NCBI RefSeq assembly: GCF_028368975.1
Contig: NZ_JAQNDM010000002.1
Location: 9,604,425 to 9,668,424 of the forward strand
Direction of reading: 5' to 3'
DNA length: 64,000 nucleotides
Source of the DNA: Stigmatella ashevillena
Lineage (GTDB): Bacteria; Myxococcota; Myxococcia; Myxococcales; Myxococcaceae
The notes beneath the pieces were generated by a model. That model was not told the origin of the DNA. It did not search any database and was given only the letters and a program-made list of their open reading frames with translations. Made by a program: the position numbers and the translations under genes. Positions 8,257 to 16,779 of this stretch are shown here, piece after piece. Each line of letters opens with the position of its first letter. The stretch's first letter is position 1.

Positions 8257-10289
8257 TGCGTCCCTCCCGACTCCTCCGTTTCGCCCTTCTCGGGCTCGCG
8301 CTCGTGTGGGCCACTCCCGCCCCTGCTCAGAGCTTCGAGGGCCTCGACGTGCCCGGCGCCTCGAAGAAGAAGCGCGGCAAGGTGGCCTCCAGCAAGAAGA
8401 AGAAGAAGCCGTCGCGTGGCAAGAAGGCCACCGAGCCCGAGGCAGCCCCGGAAGCCGAGTCCGCGCCCGCGGGTGAAGAGTCTCCGGCGGCGCCCGCGGA
8501 GGAGGCTTCCCCTTCGTCCGAGGCGCCCACACCTTCGCCCGGCATTGCACCGGATCCCGTGTCCACCCCCGCGCCCGCGGCGGCTCAGCCGACGGAAGGC
8601 CTGGGGTTGGATCTCACCGGCAGCTCGTCCAAGGGCACGGCGCCCACCATGTCGTTCGATGCGGTGGACGTGTCTGGAAAGACCGCGGACCGGCAGCGCC
8701 TGGACGTGGCCGTCTCGCTCTTCAAGAACGACGAGTACGAGCAGGCCTCCATGTCGGCCTACGAGGTCCTCCAGGATCCGAAGATGTCGGGCCTCCACAC
8801 CGAGGCGCGCTATGTGGTGGCCAAGGCCCTGTACCGCATGGGGCTGTACCACTCGGCGCTCGGCGAGTTCTCGAAGATCCTCTCGCTGGGGCCCCAGACG
8901 AAGTTCTTCAAGACCAGCCTGGAGTGGCTCTTCTTCATCAGCCGCAAGACGAAGAACGAGACGGTGGTGCTCGATGAGATCGCCCGTTACGCCAACTACG
9001 AGTTCCCCGAGAAGTTCCGCAGTGAGTTCCGCTACCTGCTGGCGCGCTACCACTTCGTCCGTGGCCGGGCGCTCGATCAGGTGGGGCAGACGGCCGAGGC
9101 CGACAAGAGCTTCGAAGAGGTGAAGCGGCTGGCCCTGACGGTTCCGCGCACCGACGCGTTCTATCCGCGCGTGAAGTTCCTGCAGGGCATCGCGCTCTTC
9201 CGGTTCGGCACCAAGCAAAAGAGCGCGGACGGGCGGCGGGGCGACACCAACATGATCCAGTCCATCGAGGCGATGAAGGAAGTCGTTCGCCTCACGCGTC
9301 CCAACGCCGCCAAGAGCGGCGAGGAAGCGAAGCTGGACCAGTCCCTGCGCGAGCTGGCGTTCATGCAGCTGGCCCGCACCCACTACGGCATGCAGCAGAA
9401 CCGCTACGCCATCTTCTATTTCAACAAGATCGAGCGTGGCACCACGCAGTGGTTGGAGTCGATGTTCGAGTCCAGCTGGGCCAACTACCGCGTGGGCCAG
9501 TACGAGCAGGCGCTGGGCAACCTCATCACCTTGTCCTCGCCCTTCTTCCGGGAGGAGTACTTCCCGGAGGCGCTCATCCTCAAGGCGGTCATCTATTACG
9601 AGAACTGCCGCTACCGCGAGTCCACCCTCATCCTCCAGGACTTCGAGCGCACCTACCTGCCGGTGCACGACCAGCTGGATCTGCTGGTGAAGAAGAACAT
9701 GGACGCCAGCGAGTACTACAGCGTGCTCTCCGAGGTTCAGAAGAAGAACAAGGAAGGGCTGGAGAAGAACGGCACGGACATCATCCTCGAGCGCATCCTC
9801 CGGTTGGCCCTCACGGATCAGGATCTGAAGAAGACCAACGACTCCATCCTCGAGCTGGAAGGGGAGATGGACCTCTTTGGCGAGAAGAAGGACACCTTCA
9901 AGTACTCCGAGCTGTCCAAGGCCCTGCTGGAGGGGCTCAAGGAGCAGCGCACCTCGCTCATCTCGCGCGCGGGCATGATGGCCAAGGGCAAGCTGGAGAC
10001 GGAGCTGATGGCGCTCAAGCAGCTCCTGGCCAACGGCCTGCGCATCAAGTTCGAGACGACGACGAAGGAGAAGGAGTTCCTGGAGGAGCAGCTCAAGGCG
10101 GGTGGGCGCACGGCCATCGTCAAGAAGTACCGGTACTCGGTGGCGGTGCCGGACGATCAGCTCTACTGGCCGTACGAGGGCGAGTACTGGCGTGACGAGC
10201 TGGGCACCTACCAGTACACGATGACCAAGGGCTGCATCGAGCGGGATACGGCCAACCGCGACGTCCAGGCGTCGAGCCAGCTGCGGTAA
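8253..10289 (+). CDS. gltC: gliding motility periplasmic TPR protein GltC
   Basis: This 678-residue exported protein has a signal peptide (to about ATPAPAQ), a Lys-rich stretch (residues 37-58, KKKRGK and KKKKKPSRGKK), a long Ala/Pro/Glu linker (to about 115) and then a helical repeat region with TPR-like units (for example YEQASMSAYEVL, YHSALGEFSKIL and YEQALGNLI). In Myxococcus, GltC is the periplasmic TPR component that joins GltA and GltB. The linker repeats a peptide also found in GltA (EGLGLDLTGS at 115-124). Two adjacent ATGs (8253 and 8256) could serve. The first overlaps the gltB stop as ATGA. No outer-membrane signal is seen. Confidence 0.75.
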   Translation: MMRPSRLLRFALLGLALVWATPAPAQSFEGLDVPGASKKKRGKVASSKKKKKPSRGKKATEPEAAPEAESAPAGEESPAAPAEEASPSSEAPTPSPGIAPDPVSTPAPAAAQPTEGLGLDLTGSSSKGTAPTMSFDAVDVSGKTADRQRLDVAVSLFKNDEYEQASMSAYEVLQDPKMSGLHTEARYVVAKALYRMGLYHSALGEFSKILSLGPQTKFFKTSLEWLFFISRKTKNETVVLDEIARYANYEFPEKFRSEFRYLLARYHFVRGRALDQVGQTAEADKSFEEVKRLALTVPRTDAFYPRVKFLQGIALFRFGTKQKSADGRRGDTNMIQSIEAMKEVVRLTRPNAAKSGEEAKLDQSLRELAFMQLARTHYGMQQNRYAIFYFNKIERGTTQWLESMFESSWANYRVGQYEQALGNLITLSSPFFREEYFPEALILKAVIYYENCRYRESTLILQDFERTYLPVHDQLDLLVKKNMDASEYYSVLSEVQKKNKEGLEKNGTDIILERILRLALTDQDLKKTNDSILELEGEMDLFGEKKDTFKYSELSKALLEGLKEQRTSLISRAGMMAKGKLETELMALKQLLANGLRIKFETTTKEKEFLEEQLKAGGRTAIVKKYRYSVAVPDDQLYWPYEGEYWRDELGTYQYTMTKGCIERDTANRDVQASSQLR

Positions 10290-10297
10290 GCGGGAGC

Positions 10298-11605
10298 ATG
10301 GAGGAGTCTGCCCGGCGCGCTTCGTTGCGCGTCGTCTTTGGCATCGTCGTGCTGGACCTGATCGGGTTTGGCATCCTCATCCCGCAGCTGGGCGTATACG
10401 GGGTGAAATTCGGAGCCTCGGCCTTCACGGCGGGGCTGCTGGTTTCCGTGTATTCGCTGATGCAGCTGGTGTTTGCCCCGGTGCTGGGACGGCTGTCGGA
10501 TCGGTACGGCCGCCGTCCCGTGCTGCTGGTGAGTCTGGCTGGCTCCCTGGCGGGCTACGTGCTCTTCGCCTTCGCGCACTCCCTGCCCCTGCTGTTCCTG
10601 GCGCGCGTCATCGATGGCATGAGCGGGGGCAACATCGCCACGGCCCAGGCGTACGTGGCGGACGTCACCCGTCCTGAAGAGCGCGCGCGGGGCATGGGGC
10701 TTATCGGGGCGGCGTTCGGCCTGGGCTTCGTGCTGGGCCCAGCCTTGGGCGGATTCCTGGGCGCCTGGGGGGGCAATTGGGCCATCGGCCTGTTCGCCGC
10801 GGGACTCTCCGCGCTCAACCTGGTGCTGACGTTCCTCTTCCTCCCAGAGTCCTTTCAGCGGGGGCGTTCCCCCGCGGCCCCGGTGCGCACGGTGCGCGGG
10901 GCGTTCGGCTCGCTGCGGCTGCCGGTGGTGGGCCGGTGCCTGGTCCTCATTCTTCTGTTCACCACCGCCTTCGCGCAGATGGAGGGCACCTTCTCGGTGT
11001 TCCTTCTCTCCCGCTTCCTCTCGTCGGGGCCCGTGCCGCTGGAGGGGGGGCTTTTCTTCCTCTCCGCGCATGCGGAACGGGAAGCACTGGCCCAGGCCAG
11101 CCTTCGCACGGGTTGGTTGTTCGCCGTCGTGGGGGTGCTGTCCGCCGCTTTGCAGGGGGGGCTCCTCCGGAAGCTCCTTCCGGATCGGCACCGCCTGGGA
11201 GGTGCGGCACCCCCGGTAGGGCGGGAGGCGGTATTGGTGGGGGTGGGATTCTCGGTAACGGCGCTCGGACTGGCCGTCTTACCGCTGGCGCCCACCTATG
11301 GCTGGCTCTTCCCGGTCATGGGGTTGCTGGCGGTGGGTTCTGCCTTCACCAACCCGTCCCTGTCCGCCGTGGTGTCCTTGCACGCTCCGGGGGAGCGGCT
11401 GGGCACTGTGTTGGGTACCTATCAAGCCTTCAGCTCCCTGGGGCGGATTCTCGGTCCAGCCCTGGGCGGATGGCTCTTCACTCGCTTCGGCCCGGCCATG
11501 CCGTATGGCACGGCGGCGGGGATGCTGGCGGCCGGCGCGGCCCTGGCCTTGGGATTGGGGGCCCGCATGCGAATGGCGGGCGCGGGCGCCGGGCAAAGCT
11601 CGTAA
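10298..11605 (+). CDS. MFS transporter, DHA1 (TetA-like) drug-efflux type
   Basis: This 435-residue protein has about twelve hydrophobic helices split by a central cytoplasmic loop. The MFS motif A between helices 2 and 3 is complete (GRLSDRYGRRP), motif B appears as ARVIDGMSGGN, and motif C in helix 5 as GFVLGPALGGFLG, which marks drug/proton antiporters. The central loop is enlarged (about residues 190-310, with SSGPVPLEGGLFFLS and a His/Arg-rich piece). The gene lies 8 bp after gltC and may be co-transcribed, although no motility link is evident. The substrate is unknown. Confidence 0.85.
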   Translation: MEESARRASLRVVFGIVVLDLIGFGILIPQLGVYGVKFGASAFTAGLLVSVYSLMQLVFAPVLGRLSDRYGRRPVLLVSLAGSLAGYVLFAFAHSLPLLFLARVIDGMSGGNIATAQAYVADVTRPEERARGMGLIGAAFGLGFVLGPALGGFLGAWGGNWAIGLFAAGLSALNLVLTFLFLPESFQRGRSPAAPVRTVRGAFGSLRLPVVGRCLVLILLFTTAFAQMEGTFSVFLLSRFLSSGPVPLEGGLFFLSAHAEREALAQASLRTGWLFAVVGVLSAALQGGLLRKLLPDRHRLGGAAPPVGREAVLVGVGFSVTALGLAVLPLAPTYGWLFPVMGLLAVGSAFTNPSLSAVVSLHAPGERLGTVLGTYQAFSSLGRILGPALGGWLFTRFGPAMPYGTAAGMLAAGAALALGLGARMRMAGAGAGQSS

Positions 11606-11614
11606 GATGGAGGC

Positions 11615-12658
11615 ATGGTGGGCACGTCGCAGGACATCAAGGAAATCACCATTGCCTTCGATGTGATGGGGAGCGACCACGGGCCGGAGGAAGTGGTGCG
11701 GGGCGCCGCCCAGCTCTCCCTGGAGGCCCCCCATATCCACGCGCTGCTGGTGGGGGACCGTGACGCCATCGACGGGGTGCTGGCGGAGACCAAGCACCGG
11801 GCCGAGCGCATCTCCGTGCAGCATGCGAGCGAATTCATCACCATGGAGGAGAAGCCGGGCGAGGCGCTGGCGCGCAAGAAGAACGCCTCGGTGCTGGTGG
11901 CCGCGCAGCTCGTGGCCGACGGCGAGGCGCATGCCTTGGTCTCCGCGGGAAACACGGGCGCCTGTGTGCTGGCGTGTGCTCGCTTCTTCCAGCTCATCCC
12001 CGGTGTGCGCCGGGCGGCCCTGGCGGCGGTGTACCCCACGCGGGGCACACGCGGGGAGAAGGAGGATCCGTTCTCCCTCATCCTGGATGTCGGGGCCACG
12101 GTGGAGGCCACGGCCGAGGATCTGGTCACCTTCGCGGTGATGGGCTCGGCGTACGCGCGCATCATCTCCCGGAACGAGCGCCCCAAGGTCGCGCTGCTCT
12201 CCAATGGGGTGGAGCCGCAGAAGGGGCCGCCGCGGGTGGTGGAAGCGCACGCGCGGTTGTCCACCATGCCGGGCGTGAACTTCGTGGGCAACGTGGAGGG
12301 GGTGGACATCCCCAAGGGCACCGTGGATGTCATCGTCACCGACGGCTTCATGGGCAACGTGTGCCTGAAGATGCTGGAGGGCGTGCACGACACGGTGGTG
12401 GAACTGGCCCAGTACGCCTACAAGGAAAAGCTGCGTTGGCGGGCGGGGCTGGCCATGCTCTCCAGCGGCATCCAGCGCATCAAGGACATCACGGATTGGG
12501 AGCAGTACGGCGGGGCGCCCGTGCTCGGGTTTGACCGCATCTTCATCAAGGCGCATGGCCGCTCGAAGGCGCGGGCCATCACCAACGCGGGGAAAGTGGC
12601 GGCCAAGGCCGTGGCTCACCAACTGGGCACCGCCATCCAGGAAGGCCTGCCCCGGTGA
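11615..12658 (+). CDS. plsX: phosphate acyltransferase PlsX
   Basis: PlsX converts acyl-ACP and phosphate to acyl-phosphate, the donor for glycerol-3-phosphate acylation in phospholipid synthesis. The 347-residue protein has the family blocks AFDVMGSDHGPEEVVRGA, ALVSAGNTGA, VALLSNGVEPQKGP and VTDGFMGNVCLKMLEG. The length is normal. It lies 9 bp after the MFS gene and overlaps the next gene by four bases (GTGA). The fabH partner often found next to plsX is not here. Confidence 0.93.
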   Translation: MVGTSQDIKEITIAFDVMGSDHGPEEVVRGAAQLSLEAPHIHALLVGDRDAIDGVLAETKHRAERISVQHASEFITMEEKPGEALARKKNASVLVAAQLVADGEAHALVSAGNTGACVLACARFFQLIPGVRRAALAAVYPTRGTRGEKEDPFSLILDVGATVEATAEDLVTFAVMGSAYARIISRNERPKVALLSNGVEPQKGPPRVVEAHARLSTMPGVNFVGNVEGVDIPKGTVDVIVTDGFMGNVCLKMLEGVHDTVVELAQYAYKEKLRWRAGLAMLSSGIQRIKDITDWEQYGGAPVLGFDRIFIKAHGRSKARAITNAGKVAAKAVAHQLGTAIQEGLPR

Positions 12659-13689
12659 GCCTGCCGGACCGCATCGATCCCCCGCCGCCGAAGCGCATCT
12701 ACCGGTGGGATCTCGACAAGACGTACCTGCGCACGGACTTCGACTCGTTCAGGGACTTGGTGCGCACCGCGATGCAGAAGGCCCACCAGAAGGTGGCCGT
12801 CCCGGGAGCCTCCGCGCTCATCAAGGAGCTGGCGGACAAGGGGGACTCGCGGCTGTGCATCGTCTCCGGCAGCCCCACGCAGATGCGGGCGGTGCTGGAG
12901 GAGAAGCTCAAGCTGGACGGGGTGAAGTGGGACGAGTTCGTCCTCAAGGACAATGTGGGCAACCTGCTGCGCGGGCGCTTCCGGGCGCTGCGAGGGCAGG
13001 TGGGCTACAAGCTGCCCGCCATCCTGGAGAGCCGTGCCAGCGCGCCCGTCGAGGCCGAAGAGGTGCTCTTCGGGGATGACGCGGAGGCCGATGCGTTCAT
13101 CTACTCGCTCTATGCGGATCTGATCGCGGGGCGGGTGGACGAGCGCGTCCTCAATCAGGTGATGGAGGCCGGGTCGGTCTACCCCAATGATGCCGAGCGT
13201 GTGCGTCAGGCGTGGAAGAAGATCCCCGTGGCCGACCCCGTGCGCCGCATCTTCATCCACCTGGACCGGCTGACGCCGCCGGCGCACTTCGCGCCCTATG
13301 GACCGCGGGTGGTGCCCATCTTCAATTACTTCCAGGCGGCGCTGGTGCTGCTGGCGGATGGGCACCTGACGGCCCCCCAGGTCATCAAGATCGCCGTGGA
13401 GATGGTGCAGACGGCGGGGCACAACATCATCACCCTGTCCAACTCGTTTCAGGATCTGCTGCGCCGGGGACTGCCCCTTCAGCACGCGGCAGCCGCGTTG
13501 TCGCAGGCGATGGAGGGCCCCAACGGGCTGTTGCAGGCGATGCGGCCGGTGCCGGACATCATCGCGGCCTTCACCAAGCGGCTGGCCGCGCTCGGGACGG
13601 CGCCTCCTCCTCCCCGGGTGCAGGCGGTGGACTACCTCGCGCTGGTGTCCCACGCGTTGCCACGCACCCACAAAGAGCGGAAGAAGTAA
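12655..13689 (+). CDS. HAD-like protein resembling App1/DUF2183 phosphatidate phosphatase
   Basis: This 344-residue protein with a GTG start overlaps plsX. It shows the HAD phosphatase order: motif I WDLDKTYLRT (Asp19, Asp21), motif II CIVSGSP (near 83), a conserved Lys in LRGQVGYKLPAIL (near 119), and motif IV FGDDAEADAF (near 142). The motif I sequence is close to the DxDDTIKxT of DUF2183 (yeast App1) phosphatidate phosphatases. The C-terminal 170 residues are helical and unfamiliar. A lipid phosphatase translated together with plsX would fit phospholipid turnover, but that is inferred from motif and neighbour. No signal peptide or membrane segment is seen. Confidence 0.65.
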   Translation: MSLPDRIDPPPPKRIYRWDLDKTYLRTDFDSFRDLVRTAMQKAHQKVAVPGASALIKELADKGDSRLCIVSGSPTQMRAVLEEKLKLDGVKWDEFVLKDNVGNLLRGRFRALRGQVGYKLPAILESRASAPVEAEEVLFGDDAEADAFIYSLYADLIAGRVDERVLNQVMEAGSVYPNDAERVRQAWKKIPVADPVRRIFIHLDRLTPPAHFAPYGPRVVPIFNYFQAALVLLADGHLTAPQVIKIAVEMVQTAGHNIITLSNSFQDLLRRGLPLQHAAAALSQAMEGPNGLLQAMRPVPDIIAAFTKRLAALGTAPPPPRVQAVDYLALVSHALPRTHKERKK

Positions 13690-13698
13690 GGGCGCCGC

Positions 13699-15123
13699 TC
13701 ACCGCGCGAAGGTGTAGACGAGCAGGTTCGTGGCCCTGTCGACGGGCACCGGCCCCTGAGGCTCTCTCAGCGGGCGGCCCCGGGCATCGAGCACGCCCAG
13801 GATGTTGTAATTTCCCACGTCCAGGTTGAGCAGGGCCTCCACCTTCATCTTCCGCTGAGACAGCAATTCCTGGAGTTTCACCGCGGGCTCATCCAGCCGG
13901 ACGTTCTGGGTGATGTCGAACACCACATGGTGTGCGGCCCCCGTGCTCCTGTCACTCACCAGGGCCAGCAGCCTCCGCTCGCGGAGCTGGTGCTTCACCT
14001 TGTCGGGATCGATCAGCAGCTCGTCACCGTACAGCAGCAACTGCGTCTGGAAGAGGGTCGCTCGGCGCGTGCGGCACCACTCCAGCAGACGGGAGTAAGC
14101 GATGAGGCTGGCAAAGGGGTTGCCGATCTCCTGGGTGCTCCGGGGACCCATGGGCAGTTGGATTTGATCTCGCTTGAGGTTGATGACCCGGATGCCTCCG
14201 TTCTCCTCCACGATGACCAGCCCATGCCGGTCTGGCATCAACACGGCATTGACGATGGTTCCGCGATCGACGGTCAGCCCCTCGGGCTGGCGCTGCGCAT
14301 TCGTGAAACCGCCGGTCATGAACAGGGCCACATGGCGCGAGCCCGCCATCTGACGAAAGGTCGAGGCGACATTGCCCGCGGCCAGATAGTGCGCTCTGAG
14401 CTGGGGGCGCGGCATCCAGATCGCGCTGCCCAGGCTGTCTCCTCCTCGGGCAGAGAGGGTGAAGACCGAGACGTCCGCGGGGAGTGCCACCTTGGGTCTT
14501 GGCAGCAGCATCCATCGCGCGTTCTGAACCCGCGGCGCTTCGAAATACTCCACGAAGAACTCCGGACCCAGAGAGTCTTCGAGCCCATCGGCGACCGTGC
14601 TCAACAGCTCCGCCACCTTCTGCCATGCCCGCTTGCCGAGGTATTTCCAGTTGCCCTTGCGGATGTTGGCGGCGGCCTTGTTTTCGCCCTTCACGGCGAC
14701 ATGGACGCGCTGCGCAGCGAGCCGTTTGATGAGCTCCTCATGACGGGCGTGATCGCCCAGCTTCTCCAGCTTCTGGCCCACCCTCCCGAGGATGAAGTAG
14801 CCGATGGTTTGATATACCGCCCCCCGGTCTTGAAGCCGTGCGCCGTAGGCCAGGAAGTCCTCGCCCAACTGGACGGTCCGCGACAGCCGTGCCTCCAGGA
14901 GAGGTTCCTGTTGCTGGAAGTGGCGCTCGACGAGTTGGTAGAGCAGCTCCTCTCCGCATCGCCCTCGCTTGTCGTACTCTTCCCGGAGCTTCTGGAGGGC
15001 GCCCAGGTCGTCGAGCCCGCGGCCCTGCACCTGGGCGGCGAAGCCGGGTTGTTGGAGGCACTCCTCTTTGCCCTGCGCCAGCACGGCGGCCGGAATCAGC
15101 ACCCAGAGCAGCAGGACCCTCAT
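13699..15123 (-). CDS. exported protein with a divergent phosphodiester-glycosidase-like domain
   Basis: This 474-residue protein has a signal peptide (LLLWVLIPAAVLAQ), a helical N-terminal half with charged residues, and a C-terminal half (from about 200) with the sequence order of NAGPA/DUF2233 phosphodiester glycosidases. It shows VALFMTGGFTNAQRQPEGL (the NGG-F-p-G block), FQTQLLLYGDELLID, LLALVSDRS and a late ALLNLDVGNYN where the family has LDGGgS. The glycines and asparagines of the active site are altered, so activity is doubtful. It overlaps the stop-distal end of 15120-15956 by four bases. That neighbour is a clearer member of the same family, so the two probably act together on an envelope glycan. 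Confidence 0.6.
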   Translation of the reverse strand: MRVLLLWVLIPAAVLAQGKEECLQQPGFAAQVQGRGLDDLGALQKLREEYDKRGRCGEELLYQLVERHFQQQEPLLEARLSRTVQLGEDFLAYGARLQDRGAVYQTIGYFILGRVGQKLEKLGDHARHEELIKRLAAQRVHVAVKGENKAAANIRKGNWKYLGKRAWQKVAELLSTVADGLEDSLGPEFFVEYFEAPRVQNARWMLLPRPKVALPADVSVFTLSARGGDSLGSAIWMPRPQLRAHYLAAGNVASTFRQMAGSRHVALFMTGGFTNAQRQPEGLTVDRGTIVNAVLMPDRHGLVIVEENGGIRVINLKRDQIQLPMGPRSTQEIGNPFASLIAYSRLLEWCRTRRATLFQTQLLLYGDELLIDPDKVKHQLRERRLLALVSDRSTGAAHHVVFDITQNVRLDEPAVKLQELLSQRKMKVEALLNLDVGNYNILGVLDARGRPLREPQGPVPVDRATNLLVYTFAR

Positions 15124-15956
15124 TTCACGGGCTCGCTGATGGCGATCATGGCGCCAAAGTCGCCATCGAGCTCATCGCGGCCGAGCGCTGGCAGGTACAT
15201 GCGCGACACCACCCCATCCAGGTACAGGGCGTCCTGGCAGCCAAACTGATCGCGGAAGAAACTCGCGAATTCGTGAAGGTTCACCTCTTGGTTCGCGATG
15301 GCGAAGACAACCTTGTTCGGGGGGATGATCCCCACGCCGCTGCGGCGAGGCGAGAGGTTCCGGGAGCCTTCACGGAAAGCGGGATGCACTTTGCCGTGCA
15401 GCAGCAGGGCAGGTCCCGATTGGGTGGCGTACAGCACCTTGGCGGGAGGGTGGGCTTCATAGGCCCCGCTCTCCAGAATGCCTGCTCCCGTCTCCGTGAC
15501 GAAGAAGACGGCGTTGGGCTTGAGGAAGAAGTTGCCGGTGTCCTCTTGGGTATTGAGGCCCACGAGCTCGCGGCCCTCTTCCACATACAGCCCCACAGGC
15601 CTCCGCGCTGGGGTGAACATCCCTGCGTTGGTGGCGAACACGAGGCGTTTTCCCCTGCCTTGGAGCCAGCCGCGCAGGTTGCCCAGGCTGCTGAACGAAG
15701 TTCCATCCGGCTGCTGGAAGAAGAAGTGCAGCTTGGACTGGGTGAGGTCGGCCTCGTACGTGTCGTAGGTATGCCCTTGATAGGCCAGGCGGCGTGCCGC
15801 CGGCCGGACAGCGGGGGCCTGGACAGAGCGAGGCGCCATCGGTGGGGAGGGCGCGGCGAGCAGGTGCGTGGCCCCCATGCCCAGCCCCGAGCCCAGCAGC
15901 AGCGTGAGCATGTACTTCACAGGGAGCTTCCATCCCGATGCTCCACGCCGACTCAT
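15120..15956 (-). CDS. phosphodiester glycosidase family protein (NAGPA/DUF2233)
   Basis: This 278-residue protein has an N-terminal signal anchor (KYMLTLLLGSGLGMGATHLL), then a DUF2233/NAGPA-type domain. Visible blocks are LVFATNAGMFTPARRPVGLYVEEG, NFFLKPNAVFFV, YATQSGPALLLHGKVH, RRSGVGIIPPNKVVFAIAN and CQDALYLDGVVSRMYLP. Relatives cleave N-acetylglucosamine from phosphodiester-linked glycans, including wall and exopolysaccharide substrates in bacteria. The substrate here is unknown. The start overlaps the preceding gene by four bases (ATGA), and the stop overlaps the next gene the same way, making a three-gene unit. Confidence 0.8.
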   Translation of the reverse strand: MSRRGASGWKLPVKYMLTLLLGSGLGMGATHLLAAPSPPMAPRSVQAPAVRPAARRLAYQGHTYDTYEADLTQSKLHFFFQQPDGTSFSSLGNLRGWLQGRGKRLVFATNAGMFTPARRPVGLYVEEGRELVGLNTQEDTGNFFLKPNAVFFVTETGAGILESGAYEAHPPAKVLYATQSGPALLLHGKVHPAFREGSRNLSPRRSGVGIIPPNKVVFAIANQEVNLHEFASFFRDQFGCQDALYLDGVVSRMYLPALGRDELDGDFGAMIAISEPVK

Positions 15957-16639
15957 GGGCTGATGCCTTGGGGGCTCTCGGACGGGACGGAAAAGGGCCC
16001 TGGGGGGGCCGCGAAGGTGGGGGCTTTCGGGGTGCCCAGCCGGAGCAATACGGCCAGGGACAGCCCCGAGAGGGCTCCGCCCAGGGCCCATCCCAGCAGG
16101 GGCTCCCAGCGCTGTCCTGCGGCGGCGGTGAGGAGCATGGCAAGGCTCCAGGTGAGCGTGCGTGCCGGAACCCAGAGCAACCCGATGCCGAGGGTTCGCA
16201 GCTTTCCGGCGCGTTGCCAGAGCGTTGAGGTGAATTGCAGGGCCGCCACGAGCAGCCCGTACAGGAGGATCCCCTGGCCTGGGTCGAGCTGTTGCCACTG
16301 CCAGAGGATGACCGCCGCTACCGCCCCGGTGGTTCCGCGCTTCACCCAGCGCAGCCGTTGTCCCCGGGGAAGGGCCATTGCTTGGAGGGTCTCCGCGGCG
16401 CAGGTGAGCGCTCCCTTCTGGAGGGGCAGCAGCCATGCGGCGGGAATCTGACCCAAGGGAGGGGAGAGACCGGCCAGTTTGAGCTGGGTCCCCAGCAGCC
16501 CATAGCCGCACGTCCAGCCCACGGCACTCGCCACCATCAAAGGCCCGTAGCCGCGTGCCAGCCCCGCCGCGAGGGTGGCCGCCTTCTTCAGCCTCGCGCG
16601 CGGCGAAGGCGGCTCGGGAACACGGGTGAAGTCCATCAT
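15953..16639 (-). CDS. multi-pass membrane protein of unknown function
   Basis: This 228-residue, Ala/Leu/Gly-rich protein has about five hydrophobic segments (for example YGPLMVASAVGWTCGYGLLG, TTGAVAAVILWQWQQL, GILLYGLLVAALQFT, and two more towards the C-terminus), with short basic loops between them. I recognise no family. It is the first gene of the unit with the two phosphodiester-glycosidase-type proteins, overlapping the second by four bases, so it may serve the same envelope process. I chose the paired ATGs at 16639/16636, because residues upstream look unlike coding sequence. No strong Shine-Dalgarno sequence was seen, so the start is uncertain. Confidence 0.65.
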   Translation of the reverse strand: MMDFTRVPEPPSPRARLKKAATLAAGLARGYGPLMVASAVGWTCGYGLLGTQLKLAGLSPPLGQIPAAWLLPLQKGALTCAAETLQAMALPRGQRLRWVKRGTTGAVAAVILWQWQQLDPGQGILLYGLLVAALQFTSTLWQRAGKLRTLGIGLLWVPARTLTWSLAMLLTAAAGQRWEPLLGWALGGALSGLSLAVLLRLGTPKAPTFAAPPGPFSVPSESPQGISP

Positions 16640-16779
16640 GCGGCGCTCTGCAGGCACGCTCCGGAAAGGGCGCCGCGGAGGATAACACTTCGCCGCCATG
16701 CCCATCGTCGAGATGCCGCCAGGGCACCGCACACCGGCGCGGGTGCGGTGCCCCTGTATTCCGTGCGCGGCTCAGCCGG

